Shown in pieces: positions 59,538-64,000 of a stretch of DNA of 64,000 bases. Source of the stretch: Paenibacillus sp. FSL H7-0331 (lineage in GTDB: Bacteria; Bacillota; Bacilli; Paenibacillales; NBRC-103111); NCBI RefSeq assembly GCF_001956045.1, contig NZ_MRTH01000007.1, positions 124,001 to 188,000 on the forward strand. Direction: 5' to 3'. Under the pieces are notes generated by a model. That model did not search any database, had not been told where the DNA came from, and saw nothing but the letters and a program-made list of their open reading frames with translations. Numbering within the stretch: position 1 is the first letter of the stretch; the number at the start of each line of letters is the position of its first letter. The translations under genes and the position numbers were made by a program.

Positions 59538-61826
59538 TCAGGCTTCCGCCGATAGCCTTCTATATTCACCAGGGGTGAGCCCCGTTGTTTTTTTGAATAC
59601 TCGAATAAAAGACATCGTGTATGTGTATCCAACCTGAACCGAAATGTCCTGCACAGCTTCTTGCGTATCCTTCAACAGCTGCTTCGCCTTTTCCATTCTA
59701 CTCACGACTATGTAATCGGTCACATTCATTCCGATCTCTTCTTTAAACGTCCGGCTTAAATAACTGGAATTGATTTGAAAAACTTCACCGAGCCTGGCAA
59801 GGGTCAAGTCTGGGTCTATATATTCCTTATCTATATGTTCCTTGATTCTATGCATTAAGGCTGTGTGTGACTTCTCATCCTTGTGTTGTTTAATATCCTC
59901 GTAAGCTTCATTCAATTCACTGCAATAAAACTGCGATAGCTCTATTTCAGTTTCATGCGTATCCAGCCCCTCGTTTAACCGCAATAATCGTTTTTTCCAA
60001 ATGGCTCTAAGCTCTGAAGCGACCTCGCTCATCTCCCGATCCATCGAAAATAACAGGAGCTGCAATATGTGCTGTACATTCTCTTTGGCAGCATGGGCTT
60101 CTGTCGTCTGGTTGACAAAATCGAGCAGCTTTCTGGACCATTCAGTGTCCCCTTGGCGAAAAGACTGCGCAATCATTTTCAAAACCTTTGGCTGCACAAT
60201 CAGTTCCTCTTCCGTTTCAGGAAGATCATTGAACCGGATTACCCGGTTTCTGCCGAATTTGAACTTCATTTTGATTGCTGCCAAAGCGCGCTCGTAGGAA
60301 CCCGAAACCTCCCCCATGCTCTTGGCAGGCGAACCTATGCCAATGGTAACCGTAAAATCCAAATTGTCCTGAACCCATTGGGACAGCTTCCAAGATGTAG
60401 CCTCTACCTGCGAGGCCGACTCCCGCGATTGAAATAAAACGGCGAGTTGATGCCCTTCCACCCATTCTGCCCAGACTTGAATGCCATGCTCTTGAGAAAC
60501 CTCATAACAGACATTTTCGACCACAAATCGTAATAAATACTGATCATGCTTATTATATAGCTCCACAAAATGCTCATAAGCATCAATTTCGACGACGATC
60601 ACACAGGCTTGGCCCTGCTCCTCCAGCATATTTTTCACAATCTCATCGTTGCGGTCTACAAAATTCCCTTCAAGTAAATCCAGAAGCAGCTTTCGTTGAC
60701 GCAGCTTCACATGTTCTTCTACGTGCCGCTGTTGATAGTCAAATCGATCAATGAGGTGGTCTAAAGCATGCTCAATATAATCAAACTCGCCCCGCTTGTC
60801 ACTGCCGAGCAGCTGCAGGCTTTTTTCGGATTTATATTTCTCCAAGCGGCCCATCAAAGCTTCAACAGGCTTATAATTTCTTCGGGTAATCAAATAAATC
60901 CAATAGGCCCCTGCTGCGATGGCAGCAATCCAGAACGCAAAGTAACCATAATAAATCGCAGAGCTAAAACCATAGACCTCGGAATTATTAATGGAGCTGT
61001 GCAGGCTCCATCCCGTATAGCTAGATCTGATGGTAAAGGAATGTGTTTGATTCGCCAGTCGATCCTCCTGGGGCAGAGCTGCATCACGAACCGACGCGAT
61101 CGTAGTATTATTTTTATCTACAAAGTCCAACAAGCTGTAGCTGGAATTAGCCATTTGATCAATCATCGATTGAATAGCATAAGGGCGGACATTCACAACA
61201 ATCAGTCCAAGCTCACCCGAGATCGTCGGCACCTTGCTGGTCAACGTCAACACCTTGCGTGTTATGGTTTCATTCGTCACTACATTGGTTTCCGTAACCT
61301 CTCGTAAATCCGACCACTTCGATTGCTGTTGGTTTTGCAGCAGCTTCGCCAAAAAATCCTTGTCCTGAAACTGCTCGATGGCTATTCTCTCATCTCTAGT
61401 CAGCACAATCTGATCGCGAAATCGATATAAATATAAGGAATCTATCAAGGGTGTGGCATGAATAATGTTACGGATTCGGTCACTCATTTCCAGGGAATCC
61501 AGATATTTATCCGTCTCCTTCGACAAGTCAAAAAATTTATCAAAAGCTACATTGTTGAGAATTTCCTTTAATATTAAATGATCGATAGACCGCAATGCAT
61601 CATCTATGTTTTTCAGCATTTGGGTAGTTGCCACTTCGTTTACCCGCTTCGCTTCATTGCCAATAGTTAAACGAACACCCACAAAAGAAATAATGACGAT
61701 GATCGAGGTAGCAATAAAAAACACTGGCAGATAGGAAAGAAGCAGCTGATAGTACCACTTCTTTCGAATCCTTTCTTCCTTTCCTTGCATGAACCTGTTC
61801 TTATTCGTTGTGCTTCGAATATTCAC
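59538..61826 (-). CDS. Membrane-bound AraC family regulator with extracellular sensor domain
   Basis: 762 residues. A membrane helix (about 27-49), an extracellular region of about 240 residues, a second helix (about 293-312), a long cytosolic middle region and two C-terminal helix-turn-helix motifs (DLTLARLGEVFQINSSYLSR, VQDISVQVGYTYTMSFIRVF). This one-component design (YtdP-like) couples sensing of an extracellular carbohydrate to transcription. It lies just before the deacetylase and Lpl-type genes and probably activates them. Confidence 0.88.
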   Translation of the reverse strand: MNIRSTTNKNRFMQGKEERIRKKWYYQLLLSYLPVFFIATSIIVIISFVGVRLTIGNEAKRVNEVATTQMLKNIDDALRSIDHLILKEILNNVAFDKFFDLSKETDKYLDSLEMSDRIRNIIHATPLIDSLYLYRFRDQIVLTRDERIAIEQFQDKDFLAKLLQNQQQSKWSDLREVTETNVVTNETITRKVLTLTSKVPTISGELGLIVVNVRPYAIQSMIDQMANSSYSLLDFVDKNNTTIASVRDAALPQEDRLANQTHSFTIRSSYTGWSLHSSINNSEVYGFSSAIYYGYFAFWIAAIAAGAYWIYLITRRNYKPVEALMGRLEKYKSEKSLQLLGSDKRGEFDYIEHALDHLIDRFDYQQRHVEEHVKLRQRKLLLDLLEGNFVDRNDEIVKNMLEEQGQACVIVVEIDAYEHFVELYNKHDQYLLRFVVENVCYEVSQEHGIQVWAEWVEGHQLAVLFQSRESASQVEATSWKLSQWVQDNLDFTVTIGIGSPAKSMGEVSGSYERALAAIKMKFKFGRNRVIRFNDLPETEEELIVQPKVLKMIAQSFRQGDTEWSRKLLDFVNQTTEAHAAKENVQHILQLLLFSMDREMSEVASELRAIWKKRLLRLNEGLDTHETEIELSQFYCSELNEAYEDIKQHKDEKSHTALMHRIKEHIDKEYIDPDLTLARLGEVFQINSSYLSRTFKEEIGMNVTDYIVVSRMEKAKQLLKDTQEAVQDISVQVGYTYTMSFIRVFKKTTGLTPGEYRRLSAEA

Positions 61827-61851
61827 AATCCAATAACACTTCCTTTCGACG

Positions 61852-61879
61852 GCAAAAAGGAAGCCTCTTGTGGCTTCCC
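61852..61879 (-). terminator. Terminator after yhcH-like gene
   Basis: On the minus strand GGAAGCC-ACAAGA-GGCTTCC is followed by TTTTT. Confidence 0.9.
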
Positions 61880-62008
61880 GCTCCCTATATCCCCATAATG
61901 GGGCTCCAAGCTGATGGGCGCTGCTTTATTATATCACGAACGAGACAGCGGTTATTCCTATCGAAAACGGCCCTATAGCACGATAGAATCGAAGCTTCTT
62001 CATCCTTG

Positions 62009-62497
62009 CTACAAACCGAGTAGGGATTTATTAATTTTAATCACGACCTTTTTCAATTTAATCCCACCCAACCTTCCACAAACCGGACGGTGAAGATCAT
62101 TCGGGAAATACACGACAAACATGCCAGGGGTCAAAGTAATCTCGTTCTCGCCAGCAACCTCGTCGTATAATTCGTAATCCTTGGATTCCAACTCATTTTC
62201 TACGGACCTATTGCCGCGCGATTGTCTGCCTACAACCTGCAGCTCTTCACCACCGCCAATTAAATATTGAACATCTATATATTTGGCGTGATGCTCTGAT
62301 TTACGCTCCGCTCGTATAACCGTGACGGGTGCTTGCACCATGGCGTACATATCATCCCCCTGGATCGGATAAGTCCCAACCTCAGCGTTGTCCAGATCCG
62401 TCTTAATTAAATACTGAATCGCCTTTTGTAAAGCTGGATGATATGCGTGCTTTTCTTCTTCCCAATGCTCAAGGTCACCCCAGATCATCTTCTTCAC
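62009..62497 (-). CDS. YhcH/YjgK/YiaL (DUF386) family protein
   Basis: 162 residues, cupin-like: EHHAKYIDVQYLIGGGEELQ, MFVVYFPNDLHRPVCGRLGG. YhcH in E. coli acts on sialic acid; other members act on pectin-derived and galactosidic sugars. The histidines for metal binding are present. Downstream of the RraA gene with 66 bases between, so likely one transcript. Confidence 0.88.
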   Translation of the reverse strand: MKKMIWGDLEHWEEEKHAYHPALQKAIQYLIKTDLDNAEVGTYPIQGDDMYAMVQAPVTVIRAERKSEHHAKYIDVQYLIGGGEELQVVGRQSRGNRSVENELESKDYELYDEVAGENEITLTPGMFVVYFPNDLHRPVCGRLGGIKLKKVVIKINKSLLGL

Positions 62498-62563
62498 CTC
62501 TTTTCTAATTTAGGAGCCACCGAAATGATCTCAATCCTATAATCAGCTGCTCCTTATTTAAGA

Positions 62564-63310
62564 TTACCATTCGCCCTTTCCACCGAACCTTGCTTTCATA
62601 TTGACGCCAAACTCGCGACCCGCTTCATCGATTGCCAGCAAAAGCTCCTCTGTCGATTTACCAGCAGCATGACGAGCGGCAGGAATAACCGTGTTGCATT
62701 CATTACTGTCCATATATAAGGAGGCTTCAAGCAGCCTGGATTCATCCTCCTCAGGAATGGTGAGAAAACCATGTTTGTCCGCGTGAATCAATTGCCCCGG
62801 CTTTACCTTCGTACCGAATACCTCCACTTCGATTCCCCAACGTACCGGCGTACTGTAGGCATGGCTTACACACATTTGACGAGCGACGGCTTTAAAACCA
62901 GCATTGGCCATTTCATCCACATCCCTGATAGCTCCATCAGTAATCGTACCTATACAACCCAATGACCTGTGAATATTACTGTTCACTTCTCCCCAGAAAG
63001 CGCCAATGACATTAGGCTTATCCAGATCCTGCACCACTACGATCTTCGGACCGGGAATACCGGCCACATATTGACGATATTCACTCCATGCATTCGGATT
63101 CTGGATCGGATGATCCGGATTGCTTGGTTGAAATTGCACGGTAACGGCATAACCAACCATAGGCCCCATTTGTGGCATAAAATCTCTTGTCGCTTCCATA
63201 TTGAATCCGCGAGTGATATCGTGTTTCGTAATAGCCTCCCAACCGTTATATATAGTCGGGGTATTCCAGCGCTTCAGCTTCAACAATTCGGAATGTGCTA
63301 ATCGTACCAT
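62564..63310 (-). CDS. RraA family protein (aldolase-like)
   Basis: 248 residues. GEVNSNIHRSLGCIGTITDG and AIRDVDEM contain the family's substrate and metal residues (G-x-TDG-xx-RD). Members cleave 4-hydroxy-2-oxo acids or inhibit RNase E; in a Gram-positive sugar locus an aldolase role is more likely. Start ATG at 63310. Confidence 0.85.
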   Translation of the reverse strand: MVRLAHSELLKLKRWNTPTIYNGWEAITKHDITRGFNMEATRDFMPQMGPMVGYAVTVQFQPSNPDHPIQNPNAWSEYRQYVAGIPGPKIVVVQDLDKPNVIGAFWGEVNSNIHRSLGCIGTITDGAIRDVDEMANAGFKAVARQMCVSHAYSTPVRWGIEVEVFGTKVKPGQLIHADKHGFLTIPEEDESRLLEASLYMDSNECNTVIPAARHAAGKSTEELLLAIDEAGREFGVNMKARFGGKGEW

Positions 63311-63458
63311 TGCTTACACCCTTTCAATCATTGTAAGTACATGTTCATCTTATCGCTTTCTTCAGAGTAAATTGATCATATTTCAAGCTAAAATGATCAT
63401 TTCTAAAGAAATTCTTTTCATTTATAATAGAGGGTACCATGCAACAAGGGGGCTCTAC

Positions 63459-64000
63459 ATGTATCCTCAATACCTGATTGAATATCCCAACATGAACACC
63501 AGCTTCCCTTTTTACATCAAAAGAAAAAAGCATACACTTGTTCAGCCACATCGCCACGATTTTATTGAGTTAACCTTAATTATGGACGGAAAAGGAAAGG
63601 AACTCATCAATGGGTTAACGCATTCCATGACACCTGGTACGATGGTGCTGCTGCTGCCGTATCAAATTCATCAAATCGAGGCCGATCCTTTAAGTCCTTT
63701 GGATATGTACATTTGTAATTTTGACATGAAGCTGCTAACGGAGGGGGCTGAACCAGAGCAGGTATTATGGGACTTGATCTATGGAGGAGACAGCCAACAA
63801 TCCAGCTTCGTTCAATTCGATTCTTCCATACTTGGGGATATTCAATCGATATTTGCGAAAATGCTGCAAGAATATCAGGGTGATGATTACGGTAAACATA
63901 TGATCATCAAAGCAAAATTGCTTGAAGCGTTAACCTATTATGCAAGGAGTATGAGATCCCACACACATAAATCAGCTCAATTAGTAGGCTCAGCACCTGT
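63459..64000 (+). CDS. AraC family transcriptional regulator, N-terminal part (runs off the window)
   Basis: At least 180 residues. The start ATG at 63459 follows AAGGGGG. The N-terminal cupin arm contains HTLVQPHRHDFIELTLIMDG and PYQIHQIEADPL. The HTH part lies outside the window. It is divergent from the rraA-like and yhcH-like genes, so it probably regulates them. Confidence 0.85.
   Translation, partial: MYPQYLIEYPNMNTSFPFYIKRKKHTLVQPHRHDFIELTLIMDGKGKELINGLTHSMTPGTMVLLLPYQIHQIEADPLSPLDMYICNFDMKLLTEGAEPEQVLWDLIYGGDSQQSSFVQFDSSILGDIQSIFAKMLQEYQGDDYGKHMIIKAKLLEALTYYARSMRSHTHKSAQLVGSAP

Overview
The window looks like chromosomal DNA of a Paenibacillus-type Firmicute. The support is strong GGAGG-type ribosome sites, frequent TTG/GTG starts, YesM/YesN-type two-component pairs beside ABC sugar importers, a ROK/XylR-xylA pair, and CspB, YdjO and YwmB relatives. 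No rRNA, tRNA, CRISPR array, transposase or integrase was seen. Assignment to a species is not possible from the sequence alone.

Layout. (1) 1-1350: the end of a TIM-barrel sugar-phosphate isomerase-like gene and a GNAT acetyltransferase, closed by a terminator. (2) 1404-27340, all minus strand: a complete-looking contractile injection system (eCIS/phage-tail-like). In transcription order it holds an AAA+ ATPase, a DUF4255 tail-terminator, a 278-aa accessory protein, sheath, tube, tail-assembly-chaperone-like protein, DUF6760, second tube protein, a giant 1961-aa low-complexity protein, LysM baseplate hub protein, gpD-like hub, gpV-like spike, gp25, two large baseplate proteins, a propeller-gpI fusion and a 555-aa appendage protein. 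There is no capsid, terminase, holin or integrase, so it is an injection machine and not a prophage. (3) 27670-31414: a MarR regulator, two near-identical cold-shock genes in opposite orientation, ydjO, a ywmB-like gene, a HIT protein and a guanylate-kinase-like protein. (4) 31774-36909: secreted GH26 mannanase, XylR, XylA and a uronate-dehydrogenase-like enzyme. (5) 37138-44755: mixed housekeeping genes (UvrC-like nuclease, CorA, Fur-boxed ABC ATPase, HD-GYP protein, YkvA, BlaI/M56 pair, DoxX). (6) 44883-64000: two ABC sugar-import loci, each with its own regulator. The first sits with an acyl-CoA-dehydrogenase-like enzyme. The second sits with a cytosolic sialidase-like hydrolase, a deacetylase, YhcH and RraA proteins.

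Most interesting region. The eCIS cluster has several features ordinary gene calling would miss. The 1961-aa protein occupies the slot where PBSX-like tails encode the tape measure, yet it is Q/S/R-rich, mostly lacks predicted hydrophobic structure and carries four tandem 39-residue repeats. Two small structural genes (DUF4255 and DUF6760) appear to start at ATA codons with good ribosome-binding sites. The two upstream promoter regions share a 12-base element at the same distance from their -10 boxes. A TGTGA-N6-TCACA operator lies before the structural genes. A terminator-like stem plus a mosaic of small palindromes separates the high-copy sheath and tube genes from the low-copy genes.

How it fits together (inference). 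Sheath and tube form the contractile cylinder; gpD/gpV/gp25/LysM and the two J-like proteins form the baseplate and spike; the gpI-like and 555-aa proteins probably form target-binding appendages; DUF4255 caps the tail and the ATPase assists assembly or disassembly. No recognisable toxin is encoded, so the cargo is unknown and may be part of the giant protein.
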